DNA of 64,000 nt from Lineus longissimus. Its lineage: Eukaryota; Nemertea; Pilidiophora; Heteronemertea; Lineidae. Numbering within the stretch: position 1 is the first letter of the stretch; each line of letters starts with the position of its first letter. A program made the translations under genes and the position numbers. The DNA is taken from contig NC_088319.1 of the NCBI RefSeq assembly GCF_910592395.1, forward strand, positions 9,240,001 through 9,304,000, read 5' to 3'. The notes beneath the pieces are model-generated. The model was not told the DNA's origin. It did no database searches and was given only the letters and a program-made list of their open reading frames with translations. Shown piece after piece: positions 1 through 13,100 of the stretch.

Positions 1-290
1 TCTACCTGAGTTCCTACATGTTCACGTATGCCAGGGCAGGCTAAACATCCCACACAGGGGATGTAACTTATGTGGACAAAATCAGCAGCTCTTCTCGCCT
101 GTCCAAAATTATCAAGACTGAAATGATACACTTGGTGTGATCAGGCTCAGCATCATAACCCATCAAAAGATAAACACAACGCAGTATATTTTCGTTGCAG
201 ATGCATGTGTTGGGATGGACTTGGTCTGTGGTGAAATCTTTCCCACTTTTTCCGCTGTCAATGCAAGTATGCAAATCAATTTTTACTTAC
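1..290. other. EXOSC10 intronic sequence (left edge)
   Basis: Follows EXOSC10 exon 3 on the minus strand and begins with its splice donor. I found no further EXOSC10 exon here. Bases near 30-60 loosely resemble the SINE-like sequence near 17590-17620. Confidence 0.4.
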
Positions 291-3200
291 AACTCTTTCC
301 AGCAACTGGTCATTAGCATCAACAAGGACATCAAAGCGGTCCTCAACGTCCATATGGTGCGAATCAGCGTGGAGATTACCCTTTACTCCTTCGTGCTTCA
401 TCAAAGTCTGCATCCTGGAATAAGTTACAAGCTCAAGTCTGTGATTGGTTCAGTTTATAAAACTCCTTTTAGAGGTAGCATAATGTACAGTAGCTAACAG
501 CAGTTGTTGAATTACATGCAAGTTCATCGAACAAACATTTGACCTTTCTTGGCATACACTACAGTAGAACCTCTCCTTGCAGACACCTCTGCATTATGGA
601 CCTGATTTTTTTCTAAGTCATTTCCTTTAACCAAAACATCTGTAGGGCGGACACATCTCTACTCCTAATTGCAGACACAGGATGGTGACTTTTTGGTCCA
701 ATGACCTCACAATTACGGACAGTTAAAAAAAACAATGGCTTCCCGTGTTCTTAGGTAAAGACGCTGTGTTGAGTCAATGACAGGATGGAGTGAATTTAAT
801 GGCCGTTGCTCTCCTAATTAAAACTGATTATTTTGTTGTATCTTCACTGCGCATACTTTATATTGCAACATTAATTGCAGTCCATTGAGTTATTAGTCCC
901 CCAAGCTCTAATTACAATGAAATAGCATAATACCCGTGGCGCAGGTTGTTTTAGGGTGTTGGCTTTTTGTGGGGTTGGGGCAATTTGGTTGAAATGAAAT
1001 TATAATGTCTGGGGGTTGTGATGTTGTCTAAACTCCACCACTCTTCAAAGAGGTCTCAAGTTATTTTGACGAACTATTTCGCGCATGGTGAAGAGGCAAT
1101 GGCGTGAAGCTACGAACTTAGTACAACAGATGCCGCGAGCATAGTGGGCGGCAGCACCTGACGAAGGAAGTAGTTCGCCTAGGGTTTTTTCGACACCCTC
1201 CGCACGGACTCCACTCGTTCCGGAACACTCGCTTGTTAATCTGCAGTGGTTAGCCTGTTTTTATTGCAGTAAAGAAATTAATCGGGATTTTATATTATAT
1301 TTTATATTTGCCCCGGGTATTCATATTGGGAGCTGTGCACTACTTTGCGCCCAGTGCTTCGGTCGGGTGAGGCAGTTTTGTTATTATGTGACGTGTATCA
1401 CGTGATGAATTCCCATACAGTACTTCGAAAAATTAAGAGCGATTAACCACGTAAGGTGAAAGAGTACGACCAAAATAAAGGGGGAAAATTGCAGAGATGG
1501 ATGAATGTTTTAAACATATAGTGGCCCCAATACTTTCCCGGCTTATTTTTGTATAATCCCACACTTTTGATTTAATAGATGGCCCCATATGCAAATTCAG
1601 ACCTGCTGAAATGGCCCCTTATGTTTTATGAGTATGCCCAGATATAGAAAGAACAAAAAATGCTATTTCTCCGAGATCGCTGCAAAGTTTACCCATTTAA
1701 CCCGGCGAAGACCAGCTTCATATCAACCACAACTTTCAGGAAAAGTTTCGAGCTCATCCGATCTGAACTGACGGAGGAGATGTGTGACAAACTATTTCAG
1801 CTCTACGTCCATTATAGTAGTGATGAAGATTGGTGCGTACAGAGCCTAATATTATTTGATAGTACATTTGTAGCTAAATCAAAGGCTTTTATACAACAAC
1901 TAGGATGAAGCAATGCATACCAACACAACTTGCTAATATCAATGTTGGCAGATGAAAAATACCTCCACTAGAAATGTTATAAGGTAATGATGTAATTTCA
2001 AATGCGCATATAAAATCATAAAATTATTTGAAATAGTTAATATTTTTAAAAATCGAATTTGTTTTCATCAAAATGTCCACTCCTAAATGGAAAGTGATCT
2101 GAGGATTCGAAACCCCCAAGTTCACACACATGAATTGACTTATTGGACAATAATGGCATAACCTCCCTATTACGGGCACCAACACTGAGTCCAATGGGTA
2201 TACAATATTGGCTTTGTACATTGTAAGGTCAAGGGACTCGCAGCCATTTTTTAAGAAAGAAATAAACACAACATATGAACTTACAGTTGCAGAATTCTCT
2301 GTCCTTCAATGTTCATCAAGGAACGAAACGTTTCAAAGCTTGAATAGTAATCAAAATCATCCCCCTCTGCTGGCAGTTCATTGGAGGACTTGATAGCACC
2401 CATCACACTCGTTAACATTGCCTACACACAAAGAAACAAACACAATCAATAATTACATGTATTTCAATTCTCAACACAATGACGTCAATGTATGAAGACA
2501 CTGATGATTATTACGGCTGCATCAGATGCTAAGCTCTTGTTGCTACATGTACTATACCCCCAGTTATATGACACGGCTTAACCCGCCGGCCATAGAGGAT
2601 TTTCTTTGTGACCTAATGGTTGGCGCTCGTGTAGCCCCAGAGCTTGGAAGTAGTTAAGCATGTAGAGCACGGTCACCAATTGGATGGGTGATGGCGCATA
2701 TGATACAACTGGCAGACCTTCCCACGCGATGCGAGGTTCAGTACAGAGACTTTAGGTGTCGCTTAGTGACTCGAGGATGAGGCATCTTTGTTTGGAAGGG
2801 AGATATGATGTACTGGGCCATGGCGATTTAGCGGATCCTGCGGATTCTGCGGAATCTGGGCGGAATCAGCATAAACAGCACGAGAATATCGATAGGTATT
2901 ATGATAAATTATCCTTATAATAAATATTTGTAATATTCCATAACTGTTAAATTGTCTAAACCGCTAAGATTATCAAGCATTTCGGAAAAACCCCCACATG
3001 CATGAAAAAAATGTCTGCATTCTATTATCGGACGATTTCCACATTGGCCGTGATCTATAACCCAGGCTGAGTTGGTAATATGCCGAATTGGCCCGTAATC
3101 GTGTAAGTCGTTACGCACCCGAAAAACACACGTCATTTTCGCTCATTCGTTAATTTGTTAATATCGTGCAGAATACAATAAGGACGGACACTTTTTCCAG

Positions 3201-6200
3201 GGGACATTTTAAACTTCTACACTGGCCTGGTTGACACGTCTCTCTTTATTTTACAACATCGCAAAATTGTGCACGAGCAACATACGATTGCCTTGATGAT
3301 CCATCATAAGTTAAGATATTCAAGTCACATGATGACTGATGATGTCCAGACAAATAAGTTTAAACAGAGAATTTCCCACTCTCATGATAATAAATAAAAT
3401 ATTTTTCTAAAACGTCCACCCGAGTCAATCATCCCACTCTTGATGACCAAACAGCCAGCAAGATCATGCGATGACAGATGACAAGCCCGAGACCCTGGCA
3501 ACGATCCTTAAAACCACCCCAAGTCCCAGGAGGCGAAACGACTAATTTTTGGGTAGAGCGACTCTCAGACACTCTCTTGATTTAGCTTGAATACATTACA
3601 TCACGGCAGCGGCCACCTTCAGCGCCACCACGTGGGGCCCAATGGAATTAGGCTAAGTTTGGGGGCGAAAACGTCAGGGAGCGAAACGACCGGATACCCA
3701 TAACATAGAAACTCCGCTGCAGACCAGATTCCGCAGAATCCGCTAAATCGCCATGGCCGATGTACTGTACCCCCAGTTAAATGGCAAGGCTTAACCCGCC
3801 GGCCATAGAGGAATTCTTTTATGACCTAATGGTTGGCACGTTGTCTCCAGAGCTAAGGGTTTTCTGCTAGTGCTACCATTCTCGGAAAATTGCGAGAACG
3901 GATTTTTCACCGGAGGCCTCATGTTCACGCAATTTTGCACGACCATTTATCATTGAAGCCTCCCGTTCTCGGAAACTGGCGAGATGCACTTTGTCTGTGT
4001 ATTTCGTCCCGCTGCCACTAGGGCGATTCTGCATTTTACACAACACCAATTCCATTTCCATTTCTATATAAATCCAGTATTACACAGAATGCAAGAGGGT
4101 TGACAGCAAAGCCGACGCTACTAATTCTGAATATTTGGAAGCGCATTGGTCTTGAGATTGAGTGTGCCTAATTTTAGCTGGCAATGTTCTGGATACGGAA
4201 TTCAAAGGTTGATGCGCATGCATTGTAATATTATGCGGTCACCAGACAGTCAATATTTCTTTTACCTTGATAAGGCCCCATAAAATTTACTTTTAGTTTA
4301 TTATCCCCACCCGCATCAAAAATTTTTTATTTTTTTATTTCCAATTTCAATCACTAAATTCGCACCTTCAGCAGGTTAGAATTGTTCCATTTAGTTGTGT
4401 TTCTGATGAAATTCCCTTTCCAATGACACTAAGCATGTCCACTTTGATTAATTTTATCAGCTGTTATTAACTTTTGAATGAGGAAACTTGCCCTTGTGTT
4501 GATGCCGTCCAGCGCCTTCCGATGACGACAATTGATTTGGCGCCAAAAACGCTACACTCATCAAATATTGTACTGCATGCCAAAATTTAAGCCAAACATG
4601 GCAGAATATATACCACTAGTCCCCCTTTATGGCTTCACTGAAGTGTGATTTATTGCTGTTCATGTTCAGCAGGCCCTTTTTTGTGTCACCTTGTGCCTCA
4701 CGGCCATGCATGTTATTTAAATAGGTCACCAGCCCTCGGCCAGCTGGCAGCACTGCACAATAGCCACCAGTCCAGTGGTGTAACGTATTTCATTGTCTTA
4801 CAGTCAAAGTAACCTTGCGTGATGTTATAACCTCCCAGACTATTTTAAGAGCCTGGCCAAGGACCTTTAATTGAGACATTGTATAACCTAAGTAGCGGGT
4901 ATTGGCCCAGTTCCTAATTTGTCAATTTATTCTTTATTATCACGTTCGGTATTTTACATCATTCCAGATATCATGCATCTACCTCCATCATCTCTTGTAT
5001 TCTAACAAATGAAGATGTTGTGATCTCCATTTCTATTTGTGAAATTTCGACTGCATCCGGCGGCATCCACAATATTGTCTTAACTTTTCTTGAGACAAAA
5101 GTCGAAAAGACCGCACAAATACAAACATAAATTGAGACATCTTTCTTCTTACTAATTGAAGTATAGAAAATTTTAAAAGCCCTGCATACTGCTTTAATTG
5201 ATAGCTCTTTCCAGTACATTAAACACATTTTACATTAAAGAAACTTGGAATTTTTAGGTATGGTCCTACTGAAGTGATTGTGAAGGGCGAAGTGATTGCA
5301 GTATTTTTTTAACCTTTTTTGGGTCATGATGGGCAGGGCTTTAGATAACTTTTTTGGTCAGGAAGTCAAGTACTTCCTTAAAACATTATTGATGCACCAT
5401 TTTGGGAGTTTGGGGTTTTAACTGGCATTGCAAATACTCCCAACTTGTCAGTATTATCCCAGGCTGGGCGTACAGATACTTCCAATTTCCCAAGGTTGGA
5501 AGTTTGGTACTCGAGTTCCTCGTTGGTGGCACTGCCGTGCAGAAATCGTAACAAGATATTCTCAATACCAGTAACCTTGAGATTCAGTAACCAATCACAG
5601 CTCTCACTCTGGGCACGTGCCACTAGGATGACTTCACCGGCCGCCAAATATGGTCAGCTACTATCGTAGTAAACCATTTTCATTCATAAAGCTGTATGCA
5701 ACATCGTTCATTGGCCAGCCGCATGATTAACAGGACTTGGGCATGGTAGAGTAGCGCCAGCGGGGGATTTTGGAACTAATTGTGACAGACTGACTATCAA
5801 GTGCCGGCCGTGCTGAGGAGTGTGAGGTGGGCGGGCGGTGAAAGTTTTAAGTTTGACGCCAAACACATTGGGACTCGGGATTTTTGGACGTCAGAATACA
5901 CCTTCAGATATATTAGTATTATTAGAAAGCGTACGCTGAAATCAAATGTTCATTTAGGGGGTGTCACAAAAGGTTTTTGGCCCAGAAAACTTGGCGTATT
6001 GCTCTTTTCCACGGGCGTATATACGCCCATACGCCCGTTCGTTAGGCCATAGGAATGATTAATCCTGTTTACCGTCCGAGTGATTTAAAAAGATGACGAG
6101 GCTTTTTTTCATTTTTCATTATTCATTATTGGTTTACAGTCTGATTTACTGGTCAAAACACGCGATTCAGCAAGTTCCAGTGAATGGAAATCAGGTCGGT

Positions 6201-6825
6201 CATCAACATGTCTGAGGCATTGAAAAAATGACATGTCATTATTATGATGAAGAGCCTACCCTGCCAAGTTTTTATTGTGTTTTTCAATCATTTAAGGTAA
6301 AGATGAACCACTGGAAAGATTATTTAAATAAAAAAATGATGGCAACAATAAAATAAATAGATTTTTAGAAAGATAATGAAAATATTAATATTTCATGTTC
6401 GCTCAGAACCCATGCGGGAGGTGGACGGTAAACAGGATTAATAATTCCCAATCCCATGGCCTTATCTAAAGCCCTGGATGGGAGAGTGTAAACTCGTTCC
6501 ATTTTCGCATATTTTACGGGTTAGTTTTCATACGCTTTTGAGCGTACATTCGCGAAAATACAATGCTCGCAAAAATGTCGGGTTGCCAGTGTCCGAAATT
6601 AGGTTCCATTTAATTCATCCGATAAATGATTTTTTCCTTTAAGGAGAACATTAATTCAGCAAATTCAGTCATTATGATTGAATTTTTGACAGAATTCAGA
6701 CGGCGGACTATTCTACATACCTGTGAGAAAGAGGTCACATCTTTAAATCCCGGAATTAATTCACTGCTTTTACTTTCCTCTTCATTTTTGTCAATTTCGA
6801 AACTCGTGTTCCCACTGTCCGCCAT
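291..6825 (-). CDS. EXOSC10: EXOSC10 (exosome component 10 / Rrp6), N-terminal exons, partial
   Basis: Nuclear-exosome 3'-5' exoribonuclease of the RNase D family, which processes and degrades RNA in nucleus and nucleolus. Three exons are visible on the minus strand: 6825-6721 (start codon, 35 codons), 2421-2285 and 414-291, each with GT/AG borders and matching phases (0, 2, 0). They give about 122 residues. The piece LIPGFKDVTSF resembles the start of animal EXOSC10; exon 2 has ELPAEGDDFDYYSSFETF, like the family's GDEYDFYRSFPGF stretch; exon 3 has EDRFDVLVDANDQLLERV, close to the human DKFDLLVDANDVILERV. All this lies in the PMC2NT domain, which binds the C1D/Rrp47 cofactor; the catalytic exons would be left of base 1. 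Intron 1 is 4.3 kb and full of transposons. The gene is divergent from PUS3. Assignment rests on remembered resemblance across three exons, so it is good but not proven. Confidence 0.82.
415..2284. other. EXOSC10 intron 2, with a repeat start at 918
   Basis: No exon recognised. Near 921 there is a repeat beginning ATACCCGTGGCGCAGG that resembles one near 63284 at the other end of the window. An 82-codon open frame at 1660-1908 (plus) has no recognisable homology. Confidence 0.4.
2547..2806 (+). repeat. SINE-like repeat with 5S rRNA-like internal region (tentative)
   Basis: Starts TGTACTATACCCCCAG and passes CCCGCCGGCCATAGAGG. It then shows AGTTAAGCATGTAGAGC and AATTGGATGGGTGATGGCGC, which resemble the internal promoter boxes of 5S rRNA (AGTTAAGCA... 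and TTGGATGGGTGACC). This looks like a SINE with a 5S-derived head (SINE3 type). The first ~75 bp recur at 3761-3840, directly after the adjacent TIR element. Assignment to the 5S class is by eye and tentative. Confidence 0.4.
2816..3758. mobile_element. 943-bp non-autonomous DNA transposon, 9-bp TSD (Mutator-like)
   Basis: Terminal inverted repeats of about 30 bp begin GGCCATGGCGATTTAGCGGA on the left; the right end (3727-3758) is their reverse complement. A perfect 9-bp duplication GATGTACTG flanks it at 2807-2815 and 3759-3767. Nine-base duplications are typical of Mutator-like elements; 8 bp would point to hAT. No transposase is visible inside. It lies in EXOSC10 intron 1, between two copies of a SINE-like head. 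Confidence 0.8.
3761..3866 (+). repeat. Second copy of the SINE-like head
   Basis: TGTACTGTACCCCCAG...CCCGCCGGCCATAGAGG...GACCTAATGGTTGGC matches 2547-2652 over about 75-80 bp with scattered differences. It begins inside the target-site duplication of the neighbouring transposon, so the SINE copies were adjacent before the insertion. Confidence 0.6.
3870..6058. other. EXOSC10 intron 1, no gene recognised
   Basis: About 2.2 kb of AT-rich intron. Open frames at 4971-5228 and 5378-5669 show no family motifs or splice logic. A 16-bp palindrome GGGCGTATATACGCCC lies near 6013-6028. Confidence 0.4.
6063..6437. mobile_element. 375-bp MITE with TTAA target site
   Basis: Flanked by TTAA at 6059-6062 and 6438-6441. 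The perfect 15-bp inverted ends are TCCTGTTTACCGTCC on the left and their reverse complement on the right. TTAA duplication is the signature of piggyBac and Kolobok elements. There is no coding capacity. It is inside EXOSC10 intron 1. Confidence 0.8.
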
Positions 6826-7115
6826 GTTGACTCTATTAGAACGTTTATTCCAATAATCGATACAAAACCCACATTTTGCACCACATTTGAGCACCTAGAC
6901 ATTAGTTTCAAAATATTGTGACTTAAAAATTATTTGTAGAATTATGCAGTTTTTATCACTCTAAATTTGACTGTTTTACTAAGTTTGCTATACAGGCGAA
7001 GGAAGTTTCGCACTCTTACCATCCATGTCAGCATGGCCATGGATTGCACACATGCATAGCCACAGTCAATGTTGTAAATTAAATACATTGACTTTTAAAA
7101 TTCGCTGCAAACAGT
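6826..7115. promoter_or_regulatory. Putative bidirectional promoter between EXOSC10 and PUS3
   Basis: 290 bp separate the EXOSC10 start codon (minus, 6825) from the predicted PUS3 start codon (plus, 7116). Both 5' untranslated regions and the core promoters must fit here unless non-coding first exons exist elsewhere. I see no convincing TATA box in either direction. Head-to-head housekeeping genes commonly share such short intergenic promoters; the promoter role here is inferred from geometry only. Confidence 0.5.
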
Positions 7116-10100
7116 ATGAATTCGAAAAGAGATGACTATTCCAATTTGTCAAGAGAGGTGAGAATTACATGTCAAATTCCTGTTGCTGGTAATCGGGCGC
7201 TGTTATGTTACTAAGTTAGTTATAGGAGGCAGTCGCCGTGAGTCGGTCGCGGCAGATCAGAAAACCTGAGAACTCCCCTGGCCTGAGCCCTGTCTGACAT
7301 AGTTTTAACAGGGCCTCTCGCCTGGAACCCACTGACCCATTGACGGCAATGACGCTTGGTCTTTTCTAACATTGTAACAATGTTTCTTCATTTATATCAT
7401 TATGTCCTGCAACTCCTAGGCCCTAAACCTTATGGTGCGGCGTGGGTGGTACAGCTGTCGTTAATGAAACTTGAAAGCGCATTCAGTCCCAAGAGACCAG
7501 TTCATGTTCCAAGGTTTACGCTGTTTGTTTACTCTGGTGGTTGTTTCCATGAAATCGACACATGCCACTGCCGGCCATGAGAAAATTGCCGTTTTTGGTT
7601 GATTTCCGATTCGGATTGAATCATACCAACGTTAGCGAGGTTATGCCAGCTTTTTCCAGAGCTGGCATTTTCTGGCACTGCCATTTACCAAAATACCGCC
7701 AAACTCCAGCCCTGACATTTTCTGGAATTTCCAGCTAATTCCAGCCTCCTGGCAAGGAAAAATAGTTTGGAATTAGGTGGAAATTGCCGGCTTTTGCCGA
7801 CAATTTCCAGTCGAATTTCGCAGGGGTTGTAGTATTTTCATGTGACAAAACCAGTGCTCACATAGCCCAAGCTAACATAGCAATAGGGAAAATTGAAATG
7901 TGCATCATTTGTGCAATACAGGTAACGGGCCAGCATGCATGCATGTTGCATGCATTATGACTGTATATTGGTGTCGCCTGTCGTTAAAAATAGGAAATGT
8001 TAATGAATGGCCTACCCCTTTGAAAATTCAAAGACTGAGTGAAAAAAAATCCCTTACGACACTACACATGTAATAAGGTCAATATTGGGAACATTATGTG
8101 TTAAAAAGTTGGGACATTTTATACAGTCATTTATTGCCTCTAATGCAAGTATCAAGTAATGATTATCTATGCAAGCAATTTTATATTGCCTGGCTGTTGC
8201 ATCATTTTGTAGACCGTTTCAGTGTGAAACAACCTGGCAAATTGTGCAATCATGACCTGGCCTCACAGTCAGGTGGGCAGCATAAATAACAAAATCTTGA
8301 ATTGTCTGATTCAGTATTGCTCTGGCTTTCAAGTTCAAGTAGTTAAGGATGACCGACGAACATGACATCCTCTATCCCTGGATATTTGTATGTGATTTTG
8401 ACTTGTGCTGTTCAGTTGTTTCGAAACATTGTCATTCAGGGATGATAGTTTCATTTGAAAATTATTTCGAGTAGGTAAGCAGGCCGAGGGGCATCTTCAG
8501 TATCTAAAATAGGCCTTAAGTACACTTGTTGGCTCACCGTAGGGGAGTCTATACAATACCCCAGTGTCCGTCGTCATCGTCTGTCGTCCTCCATCCTCCG
8601 TCATTGTTGTCCGCCGTCGCGTTGTTCACTGAATTTTTGGCTGGATCTGATTTTTGACTTGGCCACCAGGGCGCCAAAAGTCAAAACCTGAAAAAGTGCG
8701 ATATCTTGCTTATAAGTGACTCGTTTTAGATAAAAATGTTATAGGTTCTCCTAGCAAGGATACATTACATATCATACAGGTTTTTGATTTGACCTACTTT
8801 TCAAGGTCAGATAACCTCTGACACAAAACTTCAGTCCTATCTGATTCTTGACTTTGCCACCGGGGGGCCAAAACTAAAAAGGTAAAAAGTGCAATATCGT
8901 GCTTATTAGCGACTCGTTTTCAATAATATTTTATGAGAGGTACTCCTAACAAACATCACATATCGTGCGGGTTTTGAATTTGACCTTCTTTTCAAGGTCT
9001 CCGAGGTCAAATGGCGTAAATTGCCTGTTTGAGTGTAACACTAACAATGGCACGTTTCTTAACCGCAAAAGCTAACAACCTAAAATTTGCTACACAAGAC
9101 CCTATAGCATGTATAGGTCAGATTACCTCCGACATGGAATTTCAGTCCAATATCATTCTCGACTTGGCCACCAGGGGGCCGAAACTGAATAGGTAAAAAG
9201 TGCAATATATCACTTATCAGTGACTTGTTTTCAATAGTGTTTTTATTGAAGATACTCAAAGCTAGGCTACATCACAGGTTGTATGAGTTTTTGATTTGAC
9301 CTACTTTTCAAGGTTACAGAGGTCGAATGAATGGTCTAAATTATTGATCATTAGGCTTTAGTATGGCACTTTTCTTTAACTGTAGTAGTGACCGTTGGTC
9401 TCACATTTGGTACACATGTATGATGTACGGTACCCTGTAACCCTGTAGTCAGGTGATCTCAGGGGCCGAAGTTTGGTTCGATTTGATTCATTACTTGGCC
9501 AGCAGGGGGCCAAACCTGAAAACCTTTAAATGCGATTATTGCTTACTACTTGCCAGATTGACATCAATCTGATTATCATGGCCACGGGTACATCTAACTG
9601 CCACACATTATCATATGGCACATTGGTTTTTAATTTGACCTTCTTTTCAAAGGTCACAGAGGTTAAATGGCATAAAATTTCCATTTGGCTGTAGATATAT
9701 ACAATGCACTACATGTATGCATGTTTCTTATCCAGCATGAAGTCTTACCACCAAATATCTATACGGTGAGCACTATAGCCTAGTATTAATGGATCTGCTA
9801 TACATAGCAGATTTTCTTAACCCGCCAAATATCTATACGGTGGCCTTTTCATTTTATCTTAGGAAGGAAGAGTCCATTGGCTCAGTGTTATTTGTAATCT
9901 ATGGGTAGCAACTGCACATTCTCATGAATCTGAATTGCGGAATCGACCAATGGAATATCAACGATGAAAGAACATGGTCGATGGACTCTCCTTCCCTGGA
10001 ATACATGTGTACCATACATGCCATTGTCCACAGTGATAATTAGGCCTATGAATGATATTGACGCCCCTCGGCTGGCTTAAACCAATGTGGATTCCGTTTA

Positions 10101-13100
10101 GCTGGTTTTGGTGTGTCTGTTTCACATTGACCTATTGCAAATATTTTATTTCCTTTAGGTTCACTTTCCGACCAAAAAGAAAGGAGTACATTACGAAACT
10201 TGTCGGAATGCTATATGTATATTGCTATCTTCCCAAATGAATTTGGACAAAATTGGAGTGAACTTTAAAATATTCAAGCGCTGTTTAAACCTGCATTTCT
10301 GACAAGACTTCATGGTTTTGATGAGCCTTTTTAGCTCACCTGGGGGAGCTTATGTCATCATGTCTTGTCCGTTATCTGTCGGTCCATCCGTCGTCCGTGG
10401 GTCAGTCCATTGTCTTGGTGTGTGGATGTCTTATGACAGCATGACCTGACACACAAAATAATTTTTTGAAACAGTAATTATCTTTTACCATTCTTTTCAG
10501 AATTTGATAGAAAAAGTCCAGACCCTTGAGCGACATGTTAAACAGCTGCAGAATGTTTTATCACGGGGCAAGAGTGAAGAGAGGGCAAAGAAGAGGAAGG
10601 AAGCAAGACCATTCGATTTCACAAAGTAGGAACTGCCCCTGCTTATTTACTGCTTATTCTTTATATGTGATGGCACATATTCTAGACTTGGTTGTTCAAA
10701 ATTGTTCTCCAGTGTCGCTTCACGATACATTGAATGTTTTAGTTACTGTTCTTTGTTTTTTTCATAAAAATGTTTCTGCCAATGTTTTACTGAAACTGAA
10801 AGGAAGTGTTTTCCTGTGTGAAATCCAAAACTGAAGAGTAGACCAAATATTCAATGTATAATAGTATTATATTCGCCTTCCTCTAGAATGTCATTCTTGA
10901 AATTCAAAGAATGTCACTTCATGCTCCGTCCATTGAATGAAAGTGCAACCCAGGATGAGTGGATGACACAAGTTGAGCACTTGCCATTGCGACCGTCTGG
11001 ATGGTAACCCTTACAAAAATGTCACCCGTTTAAAATTACGTTTCACCTCACCTAGATGTAAATCATCATTTTGCCTTTGTGAAACATTGTTTTACGTGTG
11101 TGAAATAACACCGAGAGAAAATCGAACCCCCTGAAACAGGTAAAAGTATAAATCATTGAAATAATTGATGTGTTACGTGTGAATCTAACACACCAAGATA
11201 ACGTTCATCTTCAGTGTTCAGAATTTCACTTGTATGAATGAAAAATTCAAACAGATGATATCTCAGTTGGCGAATTTGACACTGAAAGTGAAAATATCTC
11301 TGTTACTCAGCCGTAATTACAGTATTATTATTATTATTATTAATTATTATTATTATTAAAACATATTTTTAGGTGCCTTTATCAACAAATTGCTCAAAGG
11401 CACCTTACAATCTAAGAAACAATGTGCTCAGAGTACTACAATACAGCAATAAAACAATAAAACAATTTAGGACCACATGATTGAAAACGGATTTAAAAAT
11501 AGGTTAATTTAAAAAGATAGGTATCAATCAAACAATCAATCAACCTATCCCATTTTAGCATCCTCAGTTGGAATTTTGCCAATGATTTGTGAATCCACTA
11601 CATAATACCTCGTGTGTGTGTGATCTTCTCTTCCTTTTAGGTACAACACGAGGCATGTAGCACTCAAGTTCCTCTATCTTGGTTGGGATTACCAGGGCTT
11701 TGCAGTCCAAGAAGACACAGAGAAAACCATAGAACATGAGTTGTTTGATGCACTTAACAAGACTAAATTGATTGAATCAAGGGAGACGTCTAATTACCAT
11801 AGGTGTGGCAGGACAGATAAAGGTGTCAGTGCCTTCTCTCAGGTAGGTGATTGAAAGCCTTGACATTTCTTATTCTTGCTCATTTTCCTTCAGTTTCTGG
11901 CCGTCATCATGCAATGTGGCCAAGATTTGTTGTCTTTGGCCTGGTAGAAATCACATCGATGAGCTTATGTCACATGTAGCTTATGTTACTTGTCATGTCT
12001 TGTCCTTGGTCTGCATGCAGGCCTGAGTCATGGAGGTATGTACATCAACAGGAGTAACACATTTGCTCTCGGTCAAGTTAGAAAGCTGGAACTTGGTGCG
12101 CAGATGTCTAATGGCTTTGGACTTGCTAAAAATCATCTCCCTTTGAGCTACTTACCCTCTGGGCAGCCATCTTTAAAAACATAATCTTGTTCTCCTCAGG
12201 TGATTTCGTTAGATCTGCGAACAAACCTTCTTTCTGGTGTCGGTGTCAAGGCAAGGGAGGGTGGCATGGCCCCTGAACGGCCTGGAGACAAGTCCAAGGA
12301 AATTAACTACATTCATATCTTGAATAAAGTGCTGCCAAAAGAGATAAGAATCGTAGCTTGGGCACCTGTGAATCCTGAATTTAGTGCAAGGTAAGGGGCC
12401 ATCTCAAGAATAAGCCGAAAGTACTCTCACTTATAAAGTGGTGTTCATCACTGGTATTTATGGGTGGGTGAGGAAGACCCAAAATGCCCTTTTTTGCAGC
12501 TAAGCCCTTTTGCTGCGGCAGCCATTTTTTCGGCCGGCTACCACCACGTGCTGAGCGTTGAGACCATTAATGAACAGTGTAGCTTACTTTTATCGGTTTT
12601 ACCATCTATTCTATTCGGAGTGCATTCGGCATTTTGAGAGAGGGTGCGACCAAGTGCTGCCTGCTGGTGTCGTGAATTAATATTTTAGAAGGTTAATGAT
12701 GTGCTATGCACGTCACCCGTACGATATGGGACCATGCACAAAACGTGCTACTGCTGGGCATGTCACCTGCAGCGAAAGGGTAAATTGATTATCACAAACA
12801 AGTCACTGTTGCTCCAGGAAAATGCAATCATGTATATTACATGCAGGATTATTATCATTATCAATCATTATTTCAAAATAAACTCCCTCTAGCAGGCAAT
12901 TCAGACATATCAGCTAATGCAAATGAAGAGTTTGATATTTGGATCTCCGTATTGCTTGATGCCGAATGCCTGCATATCAATCAAGCTTTCGGCGCTATTT
13001 AGCGGGATGAGGGATGCCTGTAGAAAAGGCCTATTATTACGTTGATTAAATGATAGGCTTATGTGAAACAGAATCACCGAAACCCACTAAATAGCGTCTA

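Noticed and set aside
195-497. Plus-strand 100-codon frame at the left edge
   Set aside because: It is the antisense shadow of EXOSC10 exon 3.
1660-1908. 82-codon open frame, plus strand
   Set aside because: No recognisable motif, splice context or repeat support; kept only as a note.
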